A stretch of DNA of 64,000 nt from Chloroflexota bacterium (GCA_020161265.1 JAIUOC010000008.1:62001-126000); one strand, 5' to 3'; numbered from the stretch's first letter, positions 24,778-34,293 are shown. Made by a program: numbers and translations. The notes: a model not told the origin generated them from the sequence alone.

Positions 24778-24818
24778 AACCGCCAGTCAACCTCTAAAAA
24801 TGACTGGCGGTTCTTTTT
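24778..24818 (+). terminator. Rho-independent terminator of the sigma/anti-sigma operon
   Basis: AACCGCCAGTCA (24778-24789) pairs perfectly with TGACTGGCGGTT (24801-24812), followed by CTTTTT. The 310 bases from here to the antiporter gene show no further gene; a frame at 24800-25045 starts inside this hairpin and was rejected. Confidence 0.92.
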
Positions 24819-25127
24819 GGCTAAACCACTGGCTACCCCACAACTTCCCACAGCACCTCGCTTGGCATTCTGGGCAAAACCACTCCAATTCTAGACAATT
24901 TAAGCAAACTTCCAAAATTCATGGCAAAAATTTTGGGCACTTTATGCACAAAGAGGGTCGATTTTTGTGCAACTTATACAAGCTAGCTAGCTATGGGTTT
25001 GGTTATTTTGTTCGATATCTGTTTGTAAGCCATCAGCTACTATAGATTCAATCGCCCAACTTAGGCAAAATCCACAAATAAACGACCTCTCAACCTTTAT
25101 AAAACCCAAGCTGTGAGGTATCCGACG

Positions 25128-26366
25128 ATGAGTTCAACTGTGCAACTGATCTTATTGCTGTTGGTGTTAATCGGTGTCGCTAAAATTGGCGGCGCACTCA
25201 GTGCCGCGCTTGGCCAACCAACCGTGTTGGGTAAGCTGTTGGCGGGCGTGCTGCTTGGCCCAAGTTTAATTAATGTCATGCACTGGGAAACCTTCCAAAG
25301 CAGCGATTTGAAATCGACCATCCACTACCTCTCGGAGCTTGGGGTCATTTTCCTCATGTTTATTGCCGGCCTGCGAATCGAAGCTCATGAGTTGCGCGAA
25401 GCTGGCAAGGCTGCCACTTGGACAGCAATTTTGGGCGTGATTATTCCATTCTTTGGTGGGCTGCTCAGCGCTTTGGCCTTTGGCTATGGCCTTATTCCAG
25501 CAATTTTTGTGGGTTTATTGTTGACAGCAACCAGTGTTAGCATTTCGGCTCAAACCTTGGTTGAGCTTGGGCGACTCAAAAGTCGAGTTGGCACAACCTT
25601 GCTAGGCGCGGCGGTGCTCGACGATATTATTGGTCTGCTGTTACTCTCAATTTTTATGGCCACTCAAACCAGCGATGGCAACTTCATGACCATTGTTTGG
25701 ACGATTGTGCGCTTGGTGGGCTTTTTGGTGGTGGCTTGGTTCTTGGGCCAGCGCTTTTTGCCGCGCATCCTTGAGCGAGTCAAAAAAATGCGTACCAACG
25801 AGCCTGTGCTCACCTTTGCGGTGCTGGTGGTGCTCGGTTTAGCCTTCACAGCTGAAACGGTGGGGCATTTGGCAGCAATTACCGGGGCATTTATGGCTGG
25901 CATTCTCCTGAGCCATACCGATGTGCGCGATGAAATTGATCGTTCAATTTCTAGCTTTACCTACGCCGTACTTGTGCCAATTTTCTTTATTGGAATTGGC
26001 CTGAACACCGATTTGAGCAGCCTCAGCGGTGCAGCCATCCCAATGGCCATTATTTTGTGTATCGTAGCGATTGGCACCAAAATTGTGGGCTGTGGCCTAG
26101 GAGCCAAAATTGCTGGCCTCAACCAACGTGAGGCAATTCAAGTTGGCTGTGGCATGATCTCGCGCGGCGAGGTCGGGTTGATTGTCGCCTCGCTGGGTGT
26201 TCAAAATCAAATTGTTGATACCAATGTATTTTCATTGACCGTAACAGTAGTCTTGGTCACTACCCTCGTCACGCCAATTCTGCTGAAATGGTCATTCAAA
26301 ACCGAGCCATTACCAAGCCTCCACTTGGCGCTTGAGCCTGAGGACGAAGTGTTGGCAATTGGCTAA
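25128..26366 (+). CDS. Cation:proton antiporter (CPA2/Kef-type membrane domain)
   Basis: 412 residues with about 12 to 13 hydrophobic helices. Typical CPA2 features are visible: GQPTVLGKLLAGVLLGPSLI, LGVIFLMFIAGLRIE, the TATSVSISAQTLVELG region, GAAVLDDIIGLLLL with the paired Asp of the ion site, and GMISRGEVGLIVASLG. It probably exchanges Na+ or K+ for protons at the plasma membrane. There is no C-terminal TrkA nucleotide-binding domain, unlike KefB/C. GAGG precedes the ATG; an in-frame GTG five codons upstream was rejected. Confidence 0.92.
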   Translation: MSSTVQLILLLLVLIGVAKIGGALSAALGQPTVLGKLLAGVLLGPSLINVMHWETFQSSDLKSTIHYLSELGVIFLMFIAGLRIEAHELREAGKAATWTAILGVIIPFFGGLLSALAFGYGLIPAIFVGLLLTATSVSISAQTLVELGRLKSRVGTTLLGAAVLDDIIGLLLLSIFMATQTSDGNFMTIVWTIVRLVGFLVVAWFLGQRFLPRILERVKKMRTNEPVLTFAVLVVLGLAFTAETVGHLAAITGAFMAGILLSHTDVRDEIDRSISSFTYAVLVPIFFIGIGLNTDLSSLSGAAIPMAIILCIVAIGTKIVGCGLGAKIAGLNQREAIQVGCGMISRGEVGLIVASLGVQNQIVDTNVFSLTVTVVLVTTLVTPILLKWSFKTEPLPSLHLALEPEDEVLAIG

Positions 26367-26502
26367 GGCATTATATTCTTGAGGATTGATGGATTGCAGA
26401 AGCGTTGGAATCCCCTCTTGCATTCCAGCCGTCAGTGTTGACGTGAGCCGCGTTGCAGCGACATGCATTTGACCCTATTCCGATACGGGCTACAGAAAGG
26501 AA

Positions 26503-27996
26503 ATGCCTGTGGAAGAGCAACTCAACTCATTGACGGTCAACGCAAACATCTTGTGGGTCTTGCTCGCTGCTTTTCTGGTCTTCTTTATGCAAGCTGGGTT
26601 TGCTTTGGTTGAAGCGGGCTTCACCAGGGCAAAAAATGTCGCGCACACCATGCTCATGAACTTGATGGTGTTTTGTATTGGGGCGATCGGCTTCTGGATC
26701 TGTGGCTTTGCCTTTGCCTTCGGCGGGGTCAACCATACCTACCCAGCAACAGGCGCAAACGCTGAATGGAACTTCGGCCCAGTTACTTTGGGCGCTTGGG
26801 GCGATGCACTCTCCTCAAATCTCGCCTTCGGCGATCAATGGGGCGTGCTTGGAACCAGTGGCTTCTTCCTGAATGGGATTGGGCTGAGCGCTGCTGGGAT
26901 TTTTGCCTTCTTTATGTTCCAAATGGTCTTTATGGATACCGCCGCCACGATTCCAACGGGCAGCGGAGCTGAACGCATCAAGTTCATTGGTTTTGTAATT
27001 ATGGGCTTTTTGGTCAGTATGTTCGTCTATCCACTTTCAGCCAACTGGGTTTGGGGTGGTGGCTGGATGGCCAACATGGGCCGCACACTTGGGCTTGGCA
27101 ACGGCGCAGTCGATTTTGCAGGCTCAGGGGTTGTACACATGACTGGCGGCGCGGTTGGTTTGGCAATTGCGCTGGTGCTTGGGCCACGGATCGGCAAATT
27201 TAACAAAGATGGCAGTGCCAACACGATTCTTGGGCACAACTTGCCAATGGGTGTTTTGGGCGCAATCATCCTCTTCTTTGGCTGGTTCGGTTTCAATCCA
27301 GGTAGCTCATTGGGTATCCAAGGCTCGTTTATGAACCTAACCGCCTTGGCCGCCTTGAATACCTTAATTGCAGGCGCTGCTGGTGGCATCAGTGCCATGA
27401 CCTACACATGGTTGAAGAATAAAAAACCAGATCCAGGCATGAGCGTCAATGGTTTATTGGCAGGCTTGGTGGCAGTTACCGCGCCTTGTGCCTTTATCAC
27501 GCCAGTTGCCGCAGCAATTATTGGGGCAGTTGGCGGGGTTTTGGTGATTTTCGCCAGCATTCTGTTGGAAAAACTCAAAATCGATGATCCGGTTGGTGCC
27601 GTGCCTGTGCACTTGTTCAATGGCTTTTGGGGCGTGATTGCGGTTGGTCTCTTTGCCAACGGCAACCCCGATACCGCTAGCTGGAACGGCATCGACGGCC
27701 AAGCGGTAACTGGTTTGTTCTATGGCGGAGGGTTCAGTCAATTGTTCGCACAGTTGATTGAAGGCTTGGGCATTGGTATCAGCGCATTTGTTCTATCGTT
27801 TGTGGTCTTCAAAGCCTTGGCCAAACTCGGCCTGATGCGTTCACGGGCTGAAGACGAAGTAGCAGGCTTGGACTTACCAGAAATGGGCATGCCTGGCTAT
27901 GTTTCTGATGGCGCTTATATGCCCGAAACCGGGGCAGCCCCTGCTGCTAGCGAAGAACCAGCTGCGGCTGGCTTGCCCGCTGGCGCTGCTGCTTAA
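26503..27996 (+). CDS. amt: Ammonium transporter (Amt family)
   Basis: 497 residues with eleven expected helices. N-terminal FMQAGFALVEAGFTRAKNVAHT is diagnostic. The two pore histidines appear in GVVHMTGGAVGLAIAL and VPVHLFNGFWGVIAVGL. GWFGFNPGSSL and the AGLVAVTAPCAFI region are also conserved. A C-terminal tail of about 45 residues ends in an Ala/Pro-rich stretch. It conducts ammonium into the cell and fits with glnA and gdhA in this window. The ribosome site AGAAAGGAA is only 2 bases from the ATG at 26503 but 8 bases from an in-frame GTG at 26509, so the true start may be the GTG. No PII (glnK) gene is adjacent. Confidence 0.95.
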   Translation: MPVEEQLNSLTVNANILWVLLAAFLVFFMQAGFALVEAGFTRAKNVAHTMLMNLMVFCIGAIGFWICGFAFAFGGVNHTYPATGANAEWNFGPVTLGAWGDALSSNLAFGDQWGVLGTSGFFLNGIGLSAAGIFAFFMFQMVFMDTAATIPTGSGAERIKFIGFVIMGFLVSMFVYPLSANWVWGGGWMANMGRTLGLGNGAVDFAGSGVVHMTGGAVGLAIALVLGPRIGKFNKDGSANTILGHNLPMGVLGAIILFFGWFGFNPGSSLGIQGSFMNLTALAALNTLIAGAAGGISAMTYTWLKNKKPDPGMSVNGLLAGLVAVTAPCAFITPVAAAIIGAVGGVLVIFASILLEKLKIDDPVGAVPVHLFNGFWGVIAVGLFANGNPDTASWNGIDGQAVTGLFYGGGFSQLFAQLIEGLGIGISAFVLSFVVFKALAKLGLMRSRAEDEVAGLDLPEMGMPGYVSDGAYMPETGAAPAASEEPAAAGLPAGAAA

Positions 27997-28012
27997 CTCA
28001 ATTCAAACTTCA

Positions 28013-28047
28013 AACGCCGTAGGTTCGAGCCTACGGCGTTATTTATT
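28013..28047 (+). terminator. Rho-independent terminator of amt
   Basis: AACGCCGTAGG (28013-28023) pairs with CCTACGGCGTT (28030-28040), followed by ATTTATTTT. It begins 17 bases after the stop codon. Confidence 0.9.
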
Positions 28048-28159
28048 TTAGCCGCCAACATAGGGCATAGATGGGGGCTATCGCGTCAATTGAAAGCTAT
28101 GAGCACCAAGCTAGCTTATAATCATATCTAGATTTAATCATCAAATAGAGGAATTGCTC

Positions 28160-29407
28160 ATGGCTTCAGCTTCAACCACCCCGCGCCAACCCTCGCCGTT
28201 GGTTGCTTTACGCCACCGCGATTATCGGCTGCTCTGGAGCGGCCAACTGATTTCAATTGCTGGCTCACAGATGCACACTGTAGCCTTGCACGTTCAGGTC
28301 TATCGTTTAGCTAGCGCAATTCCTGGGGCTAATCCAGCGATTTTTCTGGGCTTGATTGGCTTGTTTCAGTTTATTCCCTTGCTGTTGCTGGCCTTACGTG
28401 CAGGTCTATTGGCCGATCGGGTTGATCGACGACGTTTGATGCTGGTAACGCAAAGTGTCTTGATGGGGTTGTCTTTAGTATTGGCGGTTTTATCGTGGTT
28501 TGGCTTGATCAATTTGTGGTTGCTGTATGGAATTATGATTATCTTTTTCAGCACCAAAACCTTTGATCTGCCTGCCCGCCAAGCGTTAATTCCACGCTTA
28601 GTGCCGCGTGATGTGCTGCCCACTGCCTTGAGCCTCAACATGATTGCTTGGCAAATTGGCAATATTGCTGGGCCGGCCTTGGGCGGTTGGTTTGTTAGCT
28701 ATTCAATTGCCTTGGTTTATTTGATCGACGCGATTAGTTATGGGGTGGTGGTATTGAATTTGTGGCAAATGCGCGGCGATTATGCCCCAACTGAGGTTAA
28801 ACCAATGATCAAAGGCTCCATGTGGGAAGGTTTGCGCTTTGTGCGGCGCACGCCGATTATCTGGTCAACCATGGTGCTCGATTTTATTGCCACCTTCTGT
28901 GGTGCAGCCACCACCCTCTTGCCATTGTTTGCGGATAAAGTATTGGGTGTTGATGAAAAAGCCTTGGGGTTGATGTATGCAGCACCAGCGATTGGGGCGT
29001 TAGTCGCAGCGCTGGCTATGTCGTGGTTTGGCAATCCGCGCCGTCAAGGCATGGTTGTAGTGGTTTCGGTGGTTCTCTATGGCTTGGCAACCATGGTGTT
29101 TGGGCTAGCCCCAAGTTTGCCGATTGCCTTGCTGGGCTTGGCGGGCACAGGTGCAGCTGATACGGTCAGTGCTGTGTTGCGCGGCACAATTCGCCAATTA
29201 AATACTCCCGATGAACTGCGTGGGCGGGCAACTTCGGCCAATATGCTGTTTTTTCAAGGCGGGCCATTGCTAGGCGAAGTTGAGGCCGGATTTGCCGCTT
29301 CATTGGTTGGTGCGCCAATCGCGATCGCCTTTGGCGGAGCGATTTGCGTTGTCGCTGCAATTGTTATTGCTGTGCGGATACCAAGTTTGCGTTTGTATGA
29401 TCGTTGA
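28160..29407 (+). CDS. MFS exporter (EntS/MFS_3-like)
   Basis: 415 residues with about twelve helices. It begins LRHRDYRLLWSGQLISIAGSQ, typical of the MFS_3 (enterobactin exporter-like) group. The loop 2-3 motif is GLLADRVDRRRLMLVTQ, and RGTIRQLNTPDELRGRATS is a characteristic late loop. It probably exports a small molecule or drug; substrate unknown. GAGG lies 8 bases before the ATG at 28160. No biosynthetic genes are adjacent to suggest a substrate. Confidence 0.88.
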   Translation: MASASTTPRQPSPLVALRHRDYRLLWSGQLISIAGSQMHTVALHVQVYRLASAIPGANPAIFLGLIGLFQFIPLLLLALRAGLLADRVDRRRLMLVTQSVLMGLSLVLAVLSWFGLINLWLLYGIMIIFFSTKTFDLPARQALIPRLVPRDVLPTALSLNMIAWQIGNIAGPALGGWFVSYSIALVYLIDAISYGVVVLNLWQMRGDYAPTEVKPMIKGSMWEGLRFVRRTPIIWSTMVLDFIATFCGAATTLLPLFADKVLGVDEKALGLMYAAPAIGALVAALAMSWFGNPRRQGMVVVVSVVLYGLATMVFGLAPSLPIALLGLAGTGAADTVSAVLRGTIRQLNTPDELRGRATSANMLFFQGGPLLGEVEAGFAASLVGAPIAIAFGGAICVVAAIVIAVRIPSLRLYDR

Positions 29408-29431
29408 GATCAGGGAGCAGGTGTTTAATTT

Positions 29432-29575
29432 TTAACCACGAAGGACACGAAGCGCACGAAGGGTGATTTGGTTATTGGCCATACACTTCATCCATTCCTA
29501 ATTCCAATCCCTAGCTCATGATCCCTGATGCATAATTTTATGTTCTATGCTCGTTGCTCTATGTTCTATTCCACC
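29432..29575. repeat. Dispersed intergenic repeats
   Basis: TTAACCACGAAGGACACGAA at 29432 is the same family as at 20535 and 20650 (inverted). It is followed by ATTCCTAATTCCAATCCCTA and CATGATCCCTGATG words like those at 18540-18740, then TATGTTCTATGCTCGTTGCT, related to the ACATAGAGCA words near 18515. The gap contains no gene. Confidence 0.7.
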
Positions 29576-29622
29576 CAAATCAGTGTATGATAGATGCGCG
29601 GTTATCTAGGTGGAAACAACGT

Positions 29623-30138
29623 ATGTGGGATTCAATCGTTCAGGCCTTCAATAGTGCAGTTATTCAGCTTGAGGCCAATGTTTATTGGCTAACTCTGAGT
29701 TATTTGTTGTTCAGCGAATTTGGCGCACCACTGCCAATCCCCGGTAATTTTGTCTTGGTTGCTGGCGGCTTTTTGCTTGGCCGCCAAGGCGATCTGCCAA
29801 TTTGGTTGATGGGCTTGGCAATCTTGGCTTTAGTGCCAGGCGCCGTGACAATGTTTTGGATTGGGCGGCGCGGTGGCTTGCCGTTACTCAATCGAATTGG
29901 CCCCAAAATCGGCCTATCCCAACGGCGACGCGACCGAATTGTCGGTTGGCTGGAACGTCGGGCAGTGCTTGGGCTGATTGTGATTCGAGTATTACCAACG
30001 TTTCGCTTAGGCACAACCTTAATTCCTGGCGCATTGGGAATGCCATGGCCACGCTTCGCGCTTGGTATGGGTTGCGGCTTAGTTGCATGGGTCATCACCT
30101 ATATGGGTTTGGGCTATGCAATGGGCTTGTTTAGTTGA
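29623..30138 (+). CDS. DedA-family membrane protein
   Basis: 171 residues. DedA/SNARE-associated Golgi-like domain: FSEFGAPLPIPGNFVLVAGGFL with the conserved Glu and Pro, ALVPGAVTMFWIGRRGGLPL, and the RxxP region VIRVLPTFRLGTTLIPGALGM. Recent work on this family supports polyprenyl-phosphate or lipid scramblase/flippase roles; here that is family knowledge. The start at 29623 has AGGTGG about 9 bases upstream; a longer frame to 29554 runs into intergenic repeats. It ends 43 bases before the binding-protein gene. Confidence 0.85.
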   Translation: MWDSIVQAFNSAVIQLEANVYWLTLSYLLFSEFGAPLPIPGNFVLVAGGFLLGRQGDLPIWLMGLAILALVPGAVTMFWIGRRGGLPLLNRIGPKIGLSQRRRDRIVGWLERRAVLGLIVIRVLPTFRLGTTLIPGALGMPWPRFALGMGCGLVAWVITYMGLGYAMGLFS

Positions 30139-30181
30139 TTCGAGTGGGCGTTCTAGCGCTCTTGTGGAGTAATAAGCTTCT

Positions 30182-31843
30182 ATGATGCGAATATTGACCC
30201 TAGGATTATTGGCTGTTTTGCTCACAGCATGTAGCCTCGGCTCCACACCAGCACCCACCAACGAGCCAACCACTCCGCCAATTCAGATTCCGCAAGGTGG
30301 CACGTTAACCATTCGCACGGCCCAAGATATCGCAGTTTTGCATCCGTGGAAACCGACCAGCCACGAAGAAGCTCAACTTTTAGGCTTGCTCTATCGTGGC
30401 TTAACTAAGCTTGATCAAAGCCTTGCACCGCAACCCGATGTTGCCACAAGCTGGCAAAGCGATAGCGTCGGCCAAACCTTAACAATGACCTTGCGCAGCG
30501 ATATTCGTTGGCACGATGATACGGCCTTGACTGCTGCTGATGCGGCTTGGACGATCAGCGCAATGCAAAGCATTAGCCCAACCACCCCTTTATTGACCGA
30601 TCTTCAGGGCTTGGTGCGCAAGGTTACTGCCCCCGATGACACAACCTTAGTTATTTCGTTGCGCGAACCCTATGCGCCATTGCTCTCGGCCTTGAGCATG
30701 CCAATTTTGCCCAAGCATTTGTTTGAGCAATTAAGCCCAGCTGAGCTTGATCAGCTTAATCTTTTGACTCAGCCAATTGGTAGCGGCCCGTTTATCTTCG
30801 AGCAACGGACTGCTGGCTCAGCAATTAGCTTAATTCGCAATAGCAACTATATCGATGGTGTACCCTATCTCGATCGGGTGGCCTTTGTGGTTGCCCCCGA
30901 TCCACAGGTGGCTCGCCAAGCAGTGCGCGATGGAGATTTGTTGGCAGCCGAATTGCCATGGGAGCAAAGCCAAGGCTTAGGGTCGGCCATCGGCACGGGT
31001 AGCTATCCTGAAAATGGCTTTTATTATGTGGCTTTCAATATGCGTGATGGCCGCATCTTCAGCGATCCACGAGTGCGCCAAGCGCTAGCGTTAAGCCTCG
31101 ATCTCAATACGATTGTTGAAACTGCTGGCCCCGCAGCTCAAGCAATTTTGAGCGATCATTTGCCTGGTACATGGGTTGCGCCAACTGGCGAATTGCCTAA
31201 ACGCAACTTAGATAAAGCTCGCGAATTATTGGATCAAGCAGGCTGGGTCTTGCCCGAAGGTGCGACAATTCGCGCCTCGAATGGCATTACGCTGTCGATG
31301 GCGCTGTTCGTGCGTGGCGATGATCAACGCCGCATCGAGGTTGCTGAACGGATCGCCGCCGCTGCTAGCCCAGTTGGCTTCAATATTGTGGTTACGCCAG
31401 CCGATTTCGAGAGCGTGATTCGCTCTAAGTTGGTAACACCTTTTGATTTTGATTTGGCCTTGATGAGTTGGGGCAATAGTCGAGTTGGTGGTTCGCCCTC
31501 GTACACGGCCTACGATCCTGATAATTTTTCGCTGTTTCATTCGAGCCAAATTTATCAAGGGGTAGCCGATGGGCGGCCTGGCCTGCGCAATTATGGTGCG
31601 TTTCAAAACACCAGTTTCGATAATTTATCGACGGCGGCGCGGGCACTTTACGCAACTGAACGCCGCCGCGAACTCTATCAACAAACCAACACAATCATTC
31701 AAACCGAATATCCGTATGTGTTCCTGTGGGCCGATCGGATTCCGGTTGCCTTAGCCAAACAGGTGCGTTCAACCCAAGGCGAAATTCGGCTGGATACGGC
31801 CAATTGGCTGTATGATGTTCAACATTGGTATCTTGAGCAATAA
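30182..31843 (+). CDS. Family-5 solute-binding lipoprotein (peptide/nickel type)
   Basis: 553 residues. Lipoprotein signal MMRILTLGLLAVLLTACSLG (lipobox LTAC), then a Pro/Thr linker and a complete SBP family 5 domain: LLGLLYRGLTKLDQSLAPQP, LTAADAAWTISAMQ, IGSGPFIFEQRTAG, YLDRVAFVVAPDPQ, YYVAFNMRDGRIFSDPRVRQALALSLD and YPYVFLWADRIPVAL. It binds oligopeptides, nickel or sugars at the outer face of the membrane. No permease is adjacent. Its stop overlaps the start of glycerate kinase (TAATG), an unusual coupling that may hint at a non-peptide ligand. Confidence 0.9.
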   Translation: MMRILTLGLLAVLLTACSLGSTPAPTNEPTTPPIQIPQGGTLTIRTAQDIAVLHPWKPTSHEEAQLLGLLYRGLTKLDQSLAPQPDVATSWQSDSVGQTLTMTLRSDIRWHDDTALTAADAAWTISAMQSISPTTPLLTDLQGLVRKVTAPDDTTLVISLREPYAPLLSALSMPILPKHLFEQLSPAELDQLNLLTQPIGSGPFIFEQRTAGSAISLIRNSNYIDGVPYLDRVAFVVAPDPQVARQAVRDGDLLAAELPWEQSQGLGSAIGTGSYPENGFYYVAFNMRDGRIFSDPRVRQALALSLDLNTIVETAGPAAQAILSDHLPGTWVAPTGELPKRNLDKARELLDQAGWVLPEGATIRASNGITLSMALFVRGDDQRRIEVAERIAAAASPVGFNIVVTPADFESVIRSKLVTPFDFDLALMSWGNSRVGGSPSYTAYDPDNFSLFHSSQIYQGVADGRPGLRNYGAFQNTSFDNLSTAARALYATERRRELYQQTNTIIQTEYPYVFLWADRIPVALAKQVRSTQGEIRLDTANWLYDVQHWYLEQ

Positions 31844-33174
31844 TGATGGATGCGACGGCGATTGCCAAATTCAGCAAGCAACTGATTGCCACAGCGATTG
31901 CCAGTGTTGATCCTCAGCGGGCAGTTTTGCAGGCCTTGGATTGGGATGGCACGCGCCTGAGTTGTGGCGCTTGGCAGTGGGCTGGCTCAGGTCGGATCAT
32001 TGTGCTTGGCGCGGGCAAAGCAGGCGCACCAATGGCCGCCGCCGTGGAGCAAGTGCTGGGGGATCGGATTAGCGCTGGTATGGTCGTAATAAAGGATGCT
32101 CATCGTGGCAATTTTGCCCTCAAGCGCATCCAATTGCTTGAAGCCAGCCACCCAAGCCCTGATCAGCGTGGGCTGAATGCAGCCCAACAATGCGAAACAT
32201 GGCTCCAGCAAGCCCAAGCCGATGATTTAGTAATTGCGCTAATCTCTGGGGGAGCTTCGGCCTTATTGCCAGCGCCAGCTGGAGCAATGAGCCTAGCCGA
32301 TCTGCAAACACTAACGCAGTTGTTGCTGGCGTGCGGCGCAGCGATCGAGCAAATTAACACGATTCGCAAGCATTGTGATCGCTTGAAGGGCGGGCAATTT
32401 GCGGGCTTGGCCCAGCCCGCCAGCCTGTTAAGTTTAGTGATTTCCGATGTGGTTGGCTCGCCGTTGACTATTATCGCCTCAGGCCTGAGCGTGCCCGATC
32501 CGGCGAGTTTTGCCGAGGCCTGGGCGATTCTCGAACAGTACGGGTTGTTAGAGCAAATACCTACAAGTATTCGCGACTATTTACAACAGGGAATACGTGG
32601 CGCAGTGCCAGCCCATCCCGACGGGAGTGAGCCATGGTGGGCTAATGTGCATACATCGATCATTGCGCGTAACGAAATCGCTCAAATCGCAATCAAGCAC
32701 TTAGCCGAAGCTCAAGGCTGGCAAGTCATTCACGATCAGCAGCCAATCACAGGCGAAGCTCAAGTGGTTGGGCAGCTACTTGGGCAACGCTTGCGCCAAC
32801 TCGCCCAATCTATCCAGCAACCAACGCTCTACCTCGCTGGCGGCGAAACTACGGTTAATTTAGCTGGAATTATGCCGCATTCACAGGGTGGCCGCAACGC
32901 TGAGCTGGTATTAGCAGCGGCTTTGGCGCTTGATGGTTGCCCTAATTGTCAGATAATTGCCTTGGCGACCGATGGCGGCGACGGCTCAAGCCCTGCTGCG
33001 GGAGCAATTGCCAATGGTCAAAGCATCGCCCAAGCTCGCAAGCTCGGGCTTGACACACAACAAGCCTTGGCAACCCACAATAGTTATAACGTTTGGCGAA
33101 CGCTTGGCAGTGCAATCGAAATCGGCCCAACCCTGACCAATGTCAACGATTTGCTGATCGGCTTGGTGTGGTAG
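31843..33174 (+). CDS. Glycerate 2-kinase (MOFRL/GckA family)
   Basis: 443 residues. Phosphorylates D-glycerate at C2 in the glyoxylate, serine or tartrate routes. Family signatures: IIVLGAGKAGAPMAAAVEQVL, LEASHPSPDQRG, ALISGGASALLPAPAG, INTIRKHCDRLKGGQFA, LVISDVVGSPLTIIASGL, then the MOFRL part LAGGETTVNL, GGRNAELVLAAAL and LATDGGDGSSPAAGA. Translationally coupled to the upstream binding lipoprotein. Its stop codon directly abuts the stop codon of the convergent gene at 33175, with no base between. Confidence 0.93.
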   Translation: MMDATAIAKFSKQLIATAIASVDPQRAVLQALDWDGTRLSCGAWQWAGSGRIIVLGAGKAGAPMAAAVEQVLGDRISAGMVVIKDAHRGNFALKRIQLLEASHPSPDQRGLNAAQQCETWLQQAQADDLVIALISGGASALLPAPAGAMSLADLQTLTQLLLACGAAIEQINTIRKHCDRLKGGQFAGLAQPASLLSLVISDVVGSPLTIIASGLSVPDPASFAEAWAILEQYGLLEQIPTSIRDYLQQGIRGAVPAHPDGSEPWWANVHTSIIARNEIAQIAIKHLAEAQGWQVIHDQQPITGEAQVVGQLLGQRLRQLAQSIQQPTLYLAGGETTVNLAGIMPHSQGGRNAELVLAAALALDGCPNCQIIALATDGGDGSSPAAGAIANGQSIAQARKLGLDTQQALATHNSYNVWRTLGSAIEIGPTLTNVNDLLIGLVW

Positions 33175-34293
33175 TTACAACACCGCCAAGGCTTGGGCCA
33201 AATCGGCAATTAAATCATCGGGGTGTTCTAAGCCGACCGAAAGCCGCAACAAGGCTGGCGGGGTTGGCGAGTCTGGGCCTTCGAGTGTGGCACGATGTTC
33301 GATCAAACTTTCAGGGCCGCCAAGGCTGGTTGCCCGCGTCCATAACTTAACTTGAGCCGCTACTGCAATCGCTTCAGCCGCGCCACCAACCACCTCGAAC
33401 GAAACCATGCCGCCCATGAGCAGCATTTGGCGTTGGGCCAATTCATATTGCGGATGGCTGGCCAAGCCAGGATAATGCACCGCCTGCACCTTGGGATGCT
33501 GCGCCAACCACTCAGCCACCGCCAAAGCATTGGCACAATGACCGCGCAACCGATAGGCCAAACTTTGCATGCCGCGCAAAATCAGCCAACATTCAAACGG
33601 CGAGGGCACGGCTCCGGCCAGCACATGAATTTGCTGCAATCGTTGCCACCAAGGTGTTATAGTTTTGGTAATTAATGCGCCGCCCAGCACATCGCTATGG
33701 CCGCCAAGATATTTGGTGGTCGAATGCATCACCAAATCCACGCCCAACTCAAATGGGCGCTGGCCAAGCGGCGTGGCCCAGGTATTATCGCAAACCACCA
33801 ACGCCCCAACCGCATGCGCCAAACTACTAACCGCCGCCAAATCTGTTAATCGTAAGGTTGGGTTGGATGGCGTTTCGAGCCAAACCAAGGCTGGGGCTGG
33901 CTCCAACGCTGCTTGCACTGCCGCCAAGTTGGTCATATCGACAAATTGTGCATCGAGATGAGCAAACACCTGACGCACCAAGTGGGCCGTGCCGTTGTAG
34001 CAATCGCGTGGCAACAACAAGCGTTGGCCTGGAGCTAAACTTTGCAATACAGCCGTTGTAGCCGCCGAACCAGAGCCAAATGCCGCCGCCTCAACTCCAC
34101 CTTCAAGCGCTGCTAAGGCTTGCTCTAAGGCTTGGCGGGTGGGGTTGCCAAAACGCGTATAAACAAACCCATGGGGCAAACTGCCATCAGCCGCTCGTTC
34201 AAACGTGCTGGCAAGATGAATCGGCGGCGTAACTGCACTGGTCGCAGCATCAACGCTACGACCAGCATGAATTAACAACGTTTCAGGTTTCAT
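33175..34293 (-). CDS. Cys/Met-metabolism PLP enzyme (cystathionine gamma-synthase/lyase type)
   Basis: 372 residues. Fold type I PLP enzyme. The Schiff-base lysine is in LVMHSTTKYLGGHSDVLGG; the PLP phosphate and ring contacts are in YTRFGNPTRQALEQALAALE and FGSGSAATTAVL; LVWLETPSNPTLRL and VCDNTWATP are also conserved. Near the C-terminus SLGGPESLIEHRAT, then LLRLSVGLEHPDDLIADL, matches gamma-synthase/lyase subfamilies. Exact reaction (gamma-synthase, gamma-lyase or methionine gamma-lyase) cannot be settled by eye. The start at 34293 has GAGAAA upstream; the longer frame overlaps the previous gene. Last gene of a tight four-gene minus-strand cluster. Confidence 0.9.
   Translation of the reverse strand: MKPETLLIHAGRSVDAATSAVTPPIHLASTFERAADGSLPHGFVYTRFGNPTRQALEQALAALEGGVEAAAFGSGSAATTAVLQSLAPGQRLLLPRDCYNGTAHLVRQVFAHLDAQFVDMTNLAAVQAALEPAPALVWLETPSNPTLRLTDLAAVSSLAHAVGALVVCDNTWATPLGQRPFELGVDLVMHSTTKYLGGHSDVLGGALITKTITPWWQRLQQIHVLAGAVPSPFECWLILRGMQSLAYRLRGHCANALAVAEWLAQHPKVQAVHYPGLASHPQYELAQRQMLLMGGMVSFEVVGGAAEAIAVAAQVKLWTRATSLGGPESLIEHRATLEGPDSPTPPALLRLSVGLEHPDDLIADLAQALAVL

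Noticed and set aside
24800..25045. 81-codon open frame after the anti-sigma gene
   Set aside because: It starts inside the terminator hairpin and is rich in Asn, His and Phe as expected for translated non-coding DNA.
28013..28047. tRNA-like GGTTCGAGCC motif
   Set aside because: It is the loop of the amt terminator; no acceptor, D or anticodon stems can be drawn around it.
16389..31843. Treating the DppB/DppC permeases and the family-5 binding lipoprotein as one transporter operon
   Set aside because: They are about 12 kb apart and on opposite strands, so any partnership is only a guess.
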